Positions 1 through 7,091 are shown, counted from the stretch's first letter. The stretch is DNA of 19,387 nucleotides from Caldithrix sp. (GCA_020722685.1 DYKH01000067.1:10238-29624); one strand, 5' to 3'. The notes: a model not told the origin generated them from the letters alone. Translations and numbers: made by a program.

Positions 1-753
1 CGCTGGGACATAGACAATCACACGCAAACCACGCGGTGGAACACCACTGAGCACATTCTCAAATACTACAAAGCGCTGAAATGTTTTGGCTGTCCTGTGG
101 ATGTTATCACCGAGGACAAGGATTTTTCGCCCTACCCGTTTCTGATTGCACCTGCTTATCAGCTTGTGGATGAAAACTTGGTATCTCGCTGGAGCCAATA
201 TGCACAAAATGGCGGGCATTTAGTGCTCTCCTGTCGCACCGGCCAGAAAGACCGGCGCGGGCATTTGTGGGAAGCGCCCTGGGCCAGCCCCATTTATGAG
301 CTGATCGGCGCCAAGATTCCGGCTTACGATCTACTGCCATCCCCTTTCATCGGCAAAGTACAAGTGAAAAATAGGGCCTACGATTGGGGCTCTTGGGCGG
401 ACATTCTCGAGCCGCAAGCCGACGCAACCCCGTTGGCTTTTTACGCCGATCAATTCTACATCGGCAACGTCGCGGCGGTCACCCGTAAGCTCGGAAAGGG
501 CACGGTGACCTACATTGGCGTGGACACTTTTAGCGGCAATTTAGAAAAGGATTTGTTGCGCGAAGTATTCGCAGCGGCGGGCGTTCCGGTGCAGAATTTC
601 GACAATCAATTTCTCGTTGATTGGCGTGACGGCTTTTGGGTGGCGACCAATTTCACCGAAAAAAAGCAGACGGCGCCCATACCGAACGGTGCCAAGATAT
701 TGATCGGCGCGACGGAGATAGATCCTGCCGGCGTCGCTGTGTGGATGGAATAG
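1..753 (+). CDS. GH42 beta-galactosidase, C-terminal part (5' end outside window)
   Basis: The frame is open from the first base to TAG at 751-753, giving 250 residues of a protein that begins upstream. The first ATG in frame (97) is internal, because protein-like sequence (RWDIDNHTQTTRWN...ILKYYKALKCFG) precedes it. This is the end of a glycoside hydrolase family 42 enzyme: the GATase-like trimerisation domain (about visible residues 20-190, with FLIAPAYQLVDE and GGHLVLSCRTG followed by a D-x-x-GHLWE stretch) and then the small C-terminal beta domain (NFDNQFLVDWRDGFWVATNF). GH42 enzymes remove beta-galactosyl residues from oligosaccharides. The catalytic TIM barrel and both catalytic glutamates lie outside the window, so activity cannot be judged. 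The gene converges on the minus-strand lipoprotein gene, with two repeats between them. The family call is firm; the substrate is inferred from the GH51 gene further along. Confidence 0.88.
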   Translation, partial: RWDIDNHTQTTRWNTTEHILKYYKALKCFGCPVDVITEDKDFSPYPFLIAPAYQLVDENLVSRWSQYAQNGGHLVLSCRTGQKDRRGHLWEAPWASPIYELIGAKIPAYDLLPSPFIGKVQVKNRAYDWGSWADILEPQADATPLAFYADQFYIGNVAAVTRKLGKGTVTYIGVDTFSGNLEKDLLREVFAAAGVPVQNFDNQFLVDWRDGFWVATNFTEKKQTAPIPNGAKILIGATEIDPAGVAVWME

Positions 754-792
754 TGGTAATCGAACCGACCCTATGCCCCGAGCTCCGTGGGG

Positions 793-884
793 ATTGTTGT
801 CAATGTGACAATTGACGATTGAACGTTGCCTATTGACAATTTGAAAACGGTCAATGTTCAACGTTCAATAGCCAACGTTCAATT
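793..884. repeat. CAACGTTCAAT-type long imperfect palindrome, copy 1
   Basis: This is an imperfect inverted repeat. ATTGAACGTTGCCTAT at 818-833 matches the reverse complement of 868-883 at 15 of 16 positions, with further TCAATGTTCAACG units between the arms. The right-hand 33 bases (851-883) recur at 11541-11573 with one difference. It lies between two convergent genes, directly before a palindrome of the CCGGAAGCT family. It looks like a dispersed intergenic repeat; its function is unknown. Confidence 0.75.
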
Positions 885-901
885 AGTGGCGGTCTTTTTG
901 C

Positions 902-936
902 GATCTTCCCGGAGGCTCTCAGCTTCCGGGAAGATC
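902..936. terminator. Palindrome of the CCGGAAGCT family, copy 1 (possible two-way terminator)
   Basis: The arms are 902-917 and 921-936: a 16-bp stem with one G-T wobble and a 3-base loop (CTC). It sits between the convergent stop codons at 753 and 957, where a two-way terminator is expected. There is no clean T-run after the stem on either strand; TTTTT at 895-899 lies before it. Four relatives occur at 5561-5592, 9897-9918, 11466-11488 and 12828-12862. It is clearly a repeat; termination is inferred. Confidence 0.65.
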
Positions 937-956
937 AAGGTGTGTGTGGACAAAAT

Positions 957-1775
957 CTAAATGTCGTTCTGATTTTCGTCCCAATGGGCGGGCTGGCCGT
1001 CGTTATAGCCGGGAACCTGCAAGTAGCCAGCGCCGGTCACCGCGTCCCAGAAAATGATCGAGGTGAGCGACTCCGACTTGTCGAAGAATTGGATAGAGCG
1101 GTCGTTGTTCTTGACCTTGTACTCCAGCGTGTCACCCTGTTCGGCATGCCCTTGCCAGACGTTGGTGAATAAGAGCACCGCATCCTGATCGCTCTTGTAG
1201 CTCCAATCAATGGTTATGACCGGCACCTTGACGCTCGGCTGCTGCGGATCGTAGAACGTCCACTGTCCCTGACTATTCTCCAAATTGGCCCAGCCTTGGT
1301 ACCAGAGGAAATCGCTGAGCGCCGGTTGGTAAAGCGGATTGGTGACATACATCTCCCAGCGGACTTTTTTGTTGGCGCGATCCACCCAGCCGGCCAAGTC
1401 GGCTTTGTACGTGGTCAGGCCAATGGTCACCTGATACACCCAATGGAATTTAGCGTCCTCCTCCAAAGTGGGTTTTTGGGAAGCGGCAGCGACAAAAACG
1501 GCCGTGGGGATCGTCAAGTGGGCTACAACGACCGTGTTGATGATAGCCACTCTGACAGCCGCGTTGGTAAAATTTGCCTTGGTGGTAGGCTCAGCGGCTT
1601 TGCCAAGCGCGCCGGGATTGCTAAAAGTAGACAGATCCATCTGCATGGATTGCGCCGGCGGCAAGGCTGGCTTTTCCGCCTTGCTTTCTGTAGGATTCTT
1701 TTCGCAAGCCAACAAACTGATGATGGCCAAGGCCGCACACAGCCCAAACACGGATCGCTTATGATGACTACTCAT
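957..1775 (-). CDS. Predicted lipoprotein of unknown function
   Basis: The product is 272 residues. The start at 1775 is preferred over an ATG 24 bases upstream because GGAGGTGAC lies directly before it. The N-terminus is a lipoprotein signal: basic MSSHHKR, a hydrophobic stretch, then the lipobox SLLAC with the lipidated cysteine at residue 24, followed by a Lys/Glu/Pro-rich linker. The remaining sequence, about residues 70-272, is rich in aromatic residues and looks beta-stranded (WVYQVTIGLTTYKADLAGW, FHWVYQ, IIFWDAVTGAGYLQVPGYNDG). I recognise no named family. It is probably anchored to the outer or inner membrane. It converges on the GH42 gene. That it is a real gene is supported by the ribosome-binding site, the lipobox and its length; no function can be assigned. 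Confidence 0.8.
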   Translation of the reverse strand: MSSHHKRSVFGLCAALAIISLLACEKNPTESKAEKPALPPAQSMQMDLSTFSNPGALGKAAEPTTKANFTNAAVRVAIINTVVVAHLTIPTAVFVAAASQKPTLEEDAKFHWVYQVTIGLTTYKADLAGWVDRANKKVRWEMYVTNPLYQPALSDFLWYQGWANLENSQGQWTFYDPQQPSVKVPVITIDWSYKSDQDAVLLFTNVWQGHAEQGDTLEYKVKNNDRSIQFFDKSESLTSIIFWDAVTGAGYLQVPGYNDGQPAHWDENQNDI

Positions 1776-2088
1776 TGTCACCTCCAAAATGGTTAACAAA
1801 AAACTTGGTGCAGTTTACTGGTTTAGCCACAAGGCGGCTGTGATGCACGGCAAATTTTCGCAAAAGCCAAAAGAGCCGTTCTTTCCGGCCAGCAGATTTC
1901 CTTCTCAACGCCGAAATCGCCAAGTCCGCTAAGAAAAGCATGGGAGCATTTAACGAACCCAAATATCGCCGTGTGCTCGACGATCTGAATTACCCAGCGC
2001 AAACAGAGCGATTGCTTTTTCCGTGTCAATCCGTGTAGTTCCGTGGTGACCAAATCTTTCCCCAGCACAATAATGTAAGGAGCGGCAC
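1776..2088. other. Gene-free divergent spacer with degenerate repeat text
   Basis: This gap separates two divergent genes, so promoters for both should lie here, but I see no convincing -35/-10 pair. Positions 1900-1940 (CGCCAAGTCCGC region) and 2021-2050 read like dispersed intergenic repeats rather than coding sequence. Short open frames across it have no ribosome-binding site and overlap the repeats. A good Shine-Dalgarno (TAAGGAG, 2075-2081) near its right edge serves the glycosylase gene. Confidence 0.5.
2021..2050. repeat. Three tandem 10-bp units starting CCGTG
   Basis: Three head-to-tail 10-base units lie at 2021-2030, 2031-2040 and 2041-2050. Each begins CCGTG (CCGTGTCAAT, CCGTGTAGTT, CCGTGGTGAC). 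The 10-bp period equals about one helical turn. The block lies 39 bases upstream of the DNA glycosylase start. It could be a dispersed intergenic repeat or repeated binding sites; I cannot tell which. Confidence 0.55.
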
Positions 2089-2997
2089 TTGCCCGAATAT
2101 CCCGATATAACGATCTACATAGAACGTCTGGAAGCCTTCCTCAAAGGCAAAACTCTGGAAAAAGTCCGTCTGGCCAGCCCGTTTCTTCTCCGCACCATCG
2201 ACCCGCCCCTCACCTCAATCACTGGCGCGACAGTTTTAGGTTTCGAGCGCATGGGAAAAAGAATCGTCTTTCTCTTTCCGCGGGAGCATTTCTTAGTCCT
2301 GCACCTGATGGTCGCCGGTCGCTTGCATTGGCGCGAGCAAGGCTGCAAGATTCCCGGCAAAATCGGGCTGGCGGCGTTTGATTTTGCCAACGGATCATTG
2401 CTGCTCACCGAGGCCGGCACCAAAAAGCGCGCCTCCCTCCACTTGCTCAAAGGGCGAGAGCAGTTGCAGAATTACGATCCCGGGGGATTGGAGCTATTCA
2501 CTGCGTCCTTGGATGATTTTCGCGCCAAACTTTTGGCGGAGAACCACACCCTCAAACGCTCGCTCACCGATCCCCGGCTATTCAGCGGCATCGGCAATGC
2601 TTATTCCGATGAGATACTGCACCGGGCCAAGCTTTCGCCCATCAAGCTCACCCAAAAGCTGTCGGATGAGCAGATAGAGAATTTGTATCAAACGACACGC
2701 GCGGTTCTGCTCGAATGGACGCGAAAGCTGCGCGCCGAGGTCGGCGATGGTTTCCCGGAAAAAGTGACCGCTTTTCATGAGGACATGGCCGTGCACGGGC
2801 GTTTCGGCAAGCCTTGTCCCGTTTGCGGAACGACCGTCCAACGCATTCGCTATGCTGACAACGAGACCAACTATTGCCCGCGCTGCCAAACGGACGGCAA
2901 AATCCTGGCCGACAAATCCCTTTCTCGATTGCTGAAAAGCGACTGGCCGCGGAGGATTGAAGAGCTCGAGTCACTGCAGAAAAAACATCTTTCCTAA
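2089..2997 (+). CDS. Fpg/Nei-family DNA glycosylase/AP lyase
   Basis: This is a base-excision repair enzyme that removes oxidised bases and nicks the abasic site. It is 302 residues, close to the usual 270-300. The start codon is TTG; it is chosen because TAAGGAG lies 7 bases upstream and because it yields MPEYPD, putting the essential Pro2 and Glu3 at the mature N-terminus. Lys57 (RMGKR) matches the conserved lysine. The helix-two-turn-helix region is about residues 145-190 (LKRSLTDPRLFSGIGNAY). The C-terminal zinc finger has cysteines at 243, 246, 263 and 266 (CPVCG...YCPRCQ). All key elements are present. The sequence does not decide between formamidopyrimidine (Fpg) and endonuclease VIII (Nei) specificity, so no symbol is given. 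It stands alone with no repair neighbours. Confidence 0.92.
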   Translation: MPEYPDITIYIERLEAFLKGKTLEKVRLASPFLLRTIDPPLTSITGATVLGFERMGKRIVFLFPREHFLVLHLMVAGRLHWREQGCKIPGKIGLAAFDFANGSLLLTEAGTKKRASLHLLKGREQLQNYDPGGLELFTASLDDFRAKLLAENHTLKRSLTDPRLFSGIGNAYSDEILHRAKLSPIKLTQKLSDEQIENLYQTTRAVLLEWTRKLRAEVGDGFPEKVTAFHEDMAVHGRFGKPCPVCGTTVQRIRYADNETNYCPRCQTDGKILADKSLSRLLKSDWPRRIEELESLQKKHLS

Positions 2998-3190
2998 TCT
3001 CGCGCCGACGATCCTCGCCGGCACGTTTACCGGACGTTCTACGTCAGCCCAATGAAACAACGACATGGGTCGGCCCTTCACAAACAGATGGGTTTATCTA
3101 CGCGATAGATACTGAGCTCATCACCACATTTGCCTTGAAGGCCAAAGCGGCAGGAAGAATGGCGTAAAGTGTTATCGACATAAAGAACGG

Positions 3191-3215
3191 GCGACGCACT
3201 TCTCAAGTGCGTCGC
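3191..3215. repeat. Palindrome of the GCGACGCACTT family, copy 1
   Basis: The arms 3191-3201 (GCGACGCACTT) and 3205-3215 are a perfect 11-bp inverted repeat around a CTC loop. Relatives occur at 7604-7638 and 8234-8258. It lies about 190 bases past the glycosylase stop. No T-run follows. It is a dispersed palindrome of the kind called REP-like; any terminator or processing role is inferred. Confidence 0.8.
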
Positions 3216-3247
3216 ATATTTCAAAACGATATCCAAATCAATTTGCT

Positions 3248-3278
3248 TTTGCTATTAAAAAATATTTTTCTATTTTTG
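3248..3278 (+). promoter_or_regulatory. Candidate Bacteroidota-type promoter for the PEGA gene
   Basis: TTTG at 3248-3251 and TATTTTTG at 3271-3278 are separated by 19 bases. They match the Bacteroidota pattern (-33 TTTG, -7 TAnnTTTG). The block is very AT-rich and lies 55 bases before the ATG at 3333. In such AT-rich DNA a chance match is possible, and the phylum is itself uncertain. Confidence 0.35.
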
Positions 3279-3332
3279 CTCTGGACTGAACGCGCCTAAG
3301 CAATTTTCTCACCTGCAAAAAAAGGCCAAATT

Positions 3333-4316
3333 ATGAAGTGGGTTAGCATTTTTATTGCGCTTTTCGTTTTTGTTACCACGCTTTTTTCTCAAATCGGCAG
3401 CCGTACGCAAGTGGCGGTTATGAACCTGGATGCCAGCGGCATCGAAGCTTCGGCCATTATCGCCCTCTCCGACCGGCTGCGCTATGAGCTGCTCAACACC
3501 GGACGCTTCGACGTTATGGAGCGTAACCGCATGGACGACATCCTCAAAGAACAGGGTTTTCAACAGAGCGGCTGTACCACCACCGAGTGCGTTGTGGAGG
3601 TCGGCAAAATGCTTGGCGTGGCGCGGATGATCTCAGGCAGCGTTGGCAAAGTGGGTCGTATCTATACGCTCTCGGTGCGCATGATCGATATCGAAACCGG
3701 CCGCATCATGATCTCCAAAACCGAAGACTGTGAATGTCCCATCGAGAAGGTGCTCACACAATCCATTGGAAATGTGGCCATGAAGCTGGCCGGGCTTGCG
3801 CCGGGGCAGACACCTGCCGGGCAGGTCATGCCTACCGTGGTCGAGGGTAAGGGCGATTTTTACTTTAAATCCGATCCCCCGGGCGCCAAGGTTTTCATCA
3901 ATAACCAGGAAGTTCCGGGACGCACTCCCAATTCGTTGGAAGGTGTGCAAGCCGGTATGCATGTGATCCGCATGGAAACCGAACAATATTCCGGATCGGA
4001 AACGGTTTTTCTTGAAGCCAATGAATTCAAGCGCGTCGAGCTGAAATTAGAGCGCTCCAAAGGCGGCCTCAAGGTGATCAGCAATCCTTTTGAAGCTGAG
4101 CTGTACATCGATAATGTTAAACGCGGGGTAACGCCATTCACCGCCGTAGGATTAGACGCCGGTGAGCATATCATTCGCGTGAGCAAGGACGGTTACATCG
4201 ACCACACCGAAGGCGTGCAGGTGAAAGGAGATGAAACTGCGCGCATTGAAGTTAGCCTGCAACAATGGGCTTACCTTACCCTCCACTCTGTACCCGAGGC
4301 CTGCAGGTGTATATAG
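3333..4316 (+). CDS. CsgG-like/PEGA envelope protein, N-terminal part (interrupted by frameshift)
   Basis: The fragment is 327 residues from ATG 3333, with AAAGG 9 bases upstream. A signal peptide (residues 1-20, ending about LFSQ) is followed by a CsgG-like domain, about 25-155 (TQVAVMNLDASGI, LRYELLNTGRFDVMERNRM, MLGVARMISGSVGKVG). Two PEGA beta modules follow, about 172-245 (SDPPGAKVFINNQEV) and 246-312 (SNPFEAELYIDNVKRGVTPF). A third begins at AYLTLHSVPE and is cut at residue 322 by a frame change, after which five out-of-frame residues end in TAG. PEGA modules are surface-layer or envelope beta-sandwich repeats, and CsgG-like domains are typical of periplasmic assembly factors. The rest of the same protein lies in the overlapping frame at 4265-5548. 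Without the shift the protein would be about 738 residues. Confidence 0.82.
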   Translation: MKWVSIFIALFVFVTTLFSQIGSRTQVAVMNLDASGIEASAIIALSDRLRYELLNTGRFDVMERNRMDDILKEQGFQQSGCTTTECVVEVGKMLGVARMISGSVGKVGRIYTLSVRMIDIETGRIMISKTEDCECPIEKVLTQSIGNVAMKLAGLAPGQTPAGQVMPTVVEGKGDFYFKSDPPGAKVFINNQEVPGRTPNSLEGVQAGMHVIRMETEQYSGSETVFLEANEFKRVELKLERSKGGLKVISNPFEAELYIDNVKRGVTPFTAVGLDAGEHIIRVSKDGYIDHTEGVQVKGDETARIEVSLQQWAYLTLHSVPEACRCI

Positions 4317-5548
4317 ATAATGTCCTTTTGGGTCAATCGCCCTTGCAGCGAGTACGGGTGGAACCGGGCTCACATGAAATCAGTGTTCACAAACCCGGCT
4401 ACGTGAATTGGCAGCGGATCGATAATCTTGTGCAGGGACGAGAAACCAGCGCTTCCGTAGTTTTGCTTATACCGGCTACCCTGCAGATTACTTCAGACCC
4501 TGCCGGTGCAACGATTTTAATCGATGGCGAAACCGTCGGCACCACGCCAGCTACCTTGAAGGATTTGATACCAGGCACACGCAAGGTTCAGTTGGGCGGC
4601 AAGCTTTTTGAAGATTGGCTGAATGCTGTGGAACTAAAATCCGGCGAAAAGCAAAGCCTGCACGCCACCTTGACGCTAAAAAAGGGCAGTCTTAAAATCA
4701 CTGCCAACCAACCAGAAGCACAGATTACTTTGGACGGCAAAAAGGTCGGTTTTACACCATTAGCTCTGCGGAATGTGGAATATGGTACGCATACTATCTT
4801 GGCAAGCAAAGCCAATTTCAAGACCGCTGAGAAAAGGATTGAGCTAATGGAAAGGGGCCCACTGGAGGTCAAGTTTAATTTAGAAGTGGCCATGGCCACC
4901 ATTCGACTAAGTGGTGGGATTCAGGGGGCAAGCGTACGCTTGGACAATAAAGACGCTGGCGCTCTGCCGGTGAAGCCAATGGAAGTACTGCCAGGGCCGC
5001 ATAGCTTGGCGTTACAGCAAAAAGGCCACGAGAAGGTGAAATATGCTCTGGAACTTGGCCCGAACGAAGTCAAAAAAATCAATGTCGTTTTTAGGCGAAA
5101 GACCAGAGGTAAAGCAATTCTGAAATCGCTGCTATTCCCCGGGCTTGGCCAGGGCTATTCCGAACGGCGAGGCCAGGCGGTGCTTTTTCCGGTTCTGGAG
5201 CTGGCTGCCATTGGCGGCGCATTATGGGCTACTGGCCAGTATAATAGCAGTATCGATGAATATTCATCTGCTCGTGCTGCTTACTTAAGTGCCTTTAATG
5301 ATCAAGAGATTGCCAGCAGGCGAACGGCCATGAATGATGCCTATAACGATGTTAATAGCAAGGAGAAGCTGCGCAACGTATTTTTTGGCGCTGCCGCAGG
5401 CATTTGGCTGTGGAATATTGTCGATGCCGCGCTTTTCGCACCCAAAGTTGAGTCTTCGCCTAAAATCGGCGCTGAGCATTCGTCGACGACCTTTTACCTG
5501 CTGCAAACCCGTGATGGCGTCAAGCTGAACATGAGCATGCATTTTTAA
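4265..5548 (+). CDS. PEGA/DUF5683 protein, C-terminal part (out-of-frame continuation of the gene at 3333)
   Basis: The frame is 427 codons, but its first 11-12 codons (MGLPYPPLCTR) are an artefact of reading the upstream gene out of frame; homologous sequence starts at GLQVYIDN. It has no ribosome-binding site of its own. It carries the rest of PEGA module 3, then module 4 (ITSDPAGATILIDGETVGTTP), module 5 (ITANQPEAQITLDGKKVGFTP) and a degenerate module 6 (GGIQGASVRLDNKDAG). It ends in a DUF5683-type membrane domain, about residues 285-400, with KSLLFPGLGQGYSERRGQA, two hydrophobic stretches and a Tyr/Ala/Asn-rich loop between them. The order CsgG-like, PEGA repeats, DUF5683 is coherent, which is why I treat the two frames as one gene broken by a 1-base deletion or a sequencing error. 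Confidence 0.8.
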   Translation: MGLPYPPLCTRGLQVYIDNVLLGQSPLQRVRVEPGSHEISVHKPGYVNWQRIDNLVQGRETSASVVLLIPATLQITSDPAGATILIDGETVGTTPATLKDLIPGTRKVQLGGKLFEDWLNAVELKSGEKQSLHATLTLKKGSLKITANQPEAQITLDGKKVGFTPLALRNVEYGTHTILASKANFKTAEKRIELMERGPLEVKFNLEVAMATIRLSGGIQGASVRLDNKDAGALPVKPMEVLPGPHSLALQQKGHEKVKYALELGPNEVKKINVVFRRKTRGKAILKSLLFPGLGQGYSERRGQAVLFPVLELAAIGGALWATGQYNSSIDEYSSARAAYLSAFNDQEIASRRTAMNDAYNDVNSKEKLRNVFFGAAAGIWLWNIVDAALFAPKVESSPKIGAEHSSTTFYLLQTRDGVKLNMSMHF

Positions 5549-5560
5549 AATTTGCTCGAT

Positions 5561-5592
5561 ACCTTCCCGGAAGCTCTGAGCTTCCGGGAGGT
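5561..5592. terminator. Palindrome of the CCGGAAGCT family, copy 2
   Basis: The arms 5561-5575 and 5579-5592 pair over a core of 11 bases (TCCCGGAAGCT) around a CTG loop, with one bulged base. It starts 12 bases after the PEGA gene stop. Its right arm contains GGGAGGTGAG, which mimics a Shine-Dalgarno for a GTG at 5598. A role as terminator or mRNA 3'-end stabiliser is inferred from position; there is no T-run. Confidence 0.6.
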
Positions 5593-5627
5593 GAGTTGTG
5601 GGCTGCAAAATTAGAAAGGTAATAGCC

Positions 5628-6722
5628 ATGAAAAAATATTTCTTGCTGTTGATCTGGACTCTGCTGTTTATCTTCTTCTGCAAGGATAAACCCACCGCGC
5701 CGAAATATGAAAACCTTTACGATCCTCAATATCTACACGGAGACAACCTTCCTCCGATTGCAGCCTTTACTATCAGCACGACAGATAGCTTCACTTTCAC
5801 CTTTAATGCCTCTGCTTCACATGATACCGATCCCATTGCTTGCCAACTTTTCTTTCGCTGGGATTGGGAAGGTGACGGTAATTGGGATTTAGATTGGACT
5901 ATTGAACCAATGGCACAACACATATATTATCAGGGAGGCTCTAAGACAGTAATATTAGAAGTAAGAGGAGTTCAAGGTCTTAAAAGCCAAGCGTCTCAAA
6001 AAATAAAAGTAGTCAACAAGGCCGGTATGGTCTTCATCCCGGCCAACTCCTTCCAGATGGGCAGCAGCGAGGGTGGTAGCCACGAGCGACCCATTCATAC
6101 CGTTTACCTTGATGGCTTTTGGATGGATCGATACGAAGTAACCAACGCGGCCTATAAAATATTCTGCGACGCCACCGGCCGCGGCTATCCTTCCGATCCG
6201 GCAAGCGGTTATTTTCTCAATTATCCGAATTATCCAGTGGTCAATGTGAGTTGGAACGATGCTAAAGCTTATGCCGATTGGGTGGGTAAGCGGCTGCCGT
6301 CCGAAGCGGAATGGGAATACGCGGCGCGCGGCGGTTTGGCCGGCAAAAAATACCCCTGGGGCGATGAGGATCCGACCACGCGCTGCAACTATTGGTATTA
6401 CAGCGGCCCGCTCACTAGCCAGATGCCGAATTTCTCCTCTAACCGCGGACCGCTGCCGGTAGGCAGCTTTGCCGCCAACGGCTATGGGTTGTATGACATG
6501 GCCGGCAACGTGTGGGAATGGTGCGCAGACTGGTATGATTCAGGTTATTACAGTGTGAGTTCGGCGCAGAATCCACAGGGATCCGCCTCCGGAAGTTATC
6601 GTGTGGTTCGGGGCGGCTCGTGGTACGACAATGACTCCAGCATACGGTGCGCGAACCGCAGCAACGATAACCCGGACAATCGGAACTACTACATAGGATT
6701 TCGTTGTGTGCGTCAGCCTTAA
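5628..6722 (+). CDS. PKD plus FGE-sulfatase-fold lipoprotein, possible DGR target protein
   Basis: The product is 364 residues. I chose ATG 5628 (AGAAAGGT 7 bases upstream) over GTG 5598 because it gives a clean lipoprotein signal, MKKYFLLLIWTLLFIFFC, with the lipid cysteine at 18. A PKD-like module spans about 42-128 (FNASASHDTDP, FRWDWEGDGNWDLDW). The FGE-sulfatase (C-type lectin-like) domain spans about 133-362: GMVFIPANSFQMGSSEGG, DRYEVTNAAY, RLPSEAEWEYAARGG, GLYDMAGNVWEWCADWYDSG, VVRGGSW...IGFRCVR. The paired cysteines that catalyse formylglycine formation in human FGE, just before the RCA motif, are absent (the site reads WYDNDSSIRCA), so it is probably a binding protein, not an enzyme. 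Residues 328-359 look like a DGR variable region. It is probably surface-exposed. The fold is certain; the diversification role is a hypothesis. Confidence 0.85.
   Translation: MKKYFLLLIWTLLFIFFCKDKPTAPKYENLYDPQYLHGDNLPPIAAFTISTTDSFTFTFNASASHDTDPIACQLFFRWDWEGDGNWDLDWTIEPMAQHIYYQGGSKTVILEVRGVQGLKSQASQKIKVVNKAGMVFIPANSFQMGSSEGGSHERPIHTVYLDGFWMDRYEVTNAAYKIFCDATGRGYPSDPASGYFLNYPNYPVVNVSWNDAKAYADWVGKRLPSEAEWEYAARGGLAGKKYPWGDEDPTTRCNYWYYSGPLTSQMPNFSSNRGPLPVGSFAANGYGLYDMAGNVWEWCADWYDSGYYSVSSAQNPQGSASGSYRVVRGGSWYDNDSSIRCANRSNDNPDNRNYYIGFRCVRQP
6609..6704 (+). other. Candidate DGR-type variable region in the FGE-fold gene
   Basis: Between invariant codons (CGG GGC GGC TCG TGG; ATA CGG TGC GCG; ATA GGA TTT CGT), the codons at 6624-6641, 6654, 6660-6671, 6675-6680 and 6684-6692 are TAC GAC AAT GAC TCC AGC, AAC, AGC AAC GAT AAC, GAC AAT and AAC TAC TAC. 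All are NNY and each can arise from AAC or AAT by changing only adenines. Adenine-directed change of AAY codons at the C-terminus of a lectin-like fold is the hallmark of a DGR variable region. The FGE family is naturally rich in Asn here, so an ordinary family member is the alternative. No template repeat or reverse transcriptase is in the window. Confidence 0.45.
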
Positions 6723-7091
6723 TCGTCGGTGTTAGCTTTGGGCCAGATGGTAATCTTGCGGATGCAGATTATCCCGTGTCTGTTCTGACGACAGGCTTGT
6801 TCCTGTCTTAATTCTTACAATGAATTGAGACAAATAAAAAAGGCCGCAGGTAGTAAATATTCTATTGAAGCTTGCGGTCTTTAACCTAGCAAGATCAAAC
6901 CAATTATTACGCAATACGTGAGGTCAAGCAATAACGACAACTGTTAGGGATGCCGCTATTGTATCATATTGAACTTTGAAAATAGCACAACTCATTATTT
7001 TGAGCCAGCACCACGATTCATCGTGGCGCGTAAATACCAAAACAAATGATCGCCATTTTGAGAGAAGTCTCAGAAGAAGCAGGAGAAATCG
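6723..7091. other. Gene-free spacer with hairpins between the FGE-fold gene and hicB
   Basis: Three small inverted repeats can be read here: GACAGG/CCTGTC (6790-6807); a 10-bp, one-mismatch stem at 6805-6831; and an 8-bp stem with a long loop at about 6844-6883, preceded by A-runs so that it would look like a terminator on the minus strand. A short minus-strand open frame (6732-6914) crosses these hairpins and has no family resemblance. I looked for a DGR template repeat matching 6609-6704 and for an accessory gene, and see neither. Confidence 0.5.
7011..7026. promoter_or_regulatory. Small palindrome upstream of hicB, possible operator
   Basis: CCACGAT and ATCGTGG (7011-7017, 7020-7026) form a perfect 7-bp inverted repeat about 65 bases before the hicB start. 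HicB-type antitoxins often repress their own operon by binding inverted repeats, so this is a candidate operator. It may instead be another intergenic palindrome. No confident -35/-10 pair is seen next to it. Confidence 0.3.

Larger units (their letters stand above)
2998..3332. other. Gene-free spacer before the PEGA gene
   Basis: This 335-base gap holds a palindrome (3191-3215) and an AT-rich promoter-like stretch (3240-3280). The left half (3000-3167) has one open frame ending in TAA at about 3167, but no start codon with a ribosome-binding site and no recognisable family. I do not call a gene there. Confidence 0.5.

Noticed and set aside
3000..3167. Open frame between the glycosylase and PEGA genes, with protein-like text such as DGFIYAIDTELITTFALKAK
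   Set aside because: It has no start codon with a ribosome-binding site and no family I recognise. It could be a decayed remnant, but the evidence is too thin to list.
4290..4303. Programmed -1 frameshifting in the PEGA gene
   Set aside because: The sequence around CCCGAGG is not a slippery heptamer, and no strong downstream hairpin is apparent; a one-base indel explains the data more simply.
5598..5627. Alternative GTG start for the FGE-fold lipoprotein
   Set aside because: The Shine-Dalgarno-like GGGAGGTGAG before it is the right arm of a repeat palindrome. The ATG at 5628 gives a proper lipoprotein signal and has its own ribosome-binding site.
6723..7091. DGR template repeat or accessory gene next to the candidate variable region
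   Set aside because: No near-copy of 6609-6704 with AAC runs and no small accessory gene or reverse transcriptase can be read here or elsewhere in the window.
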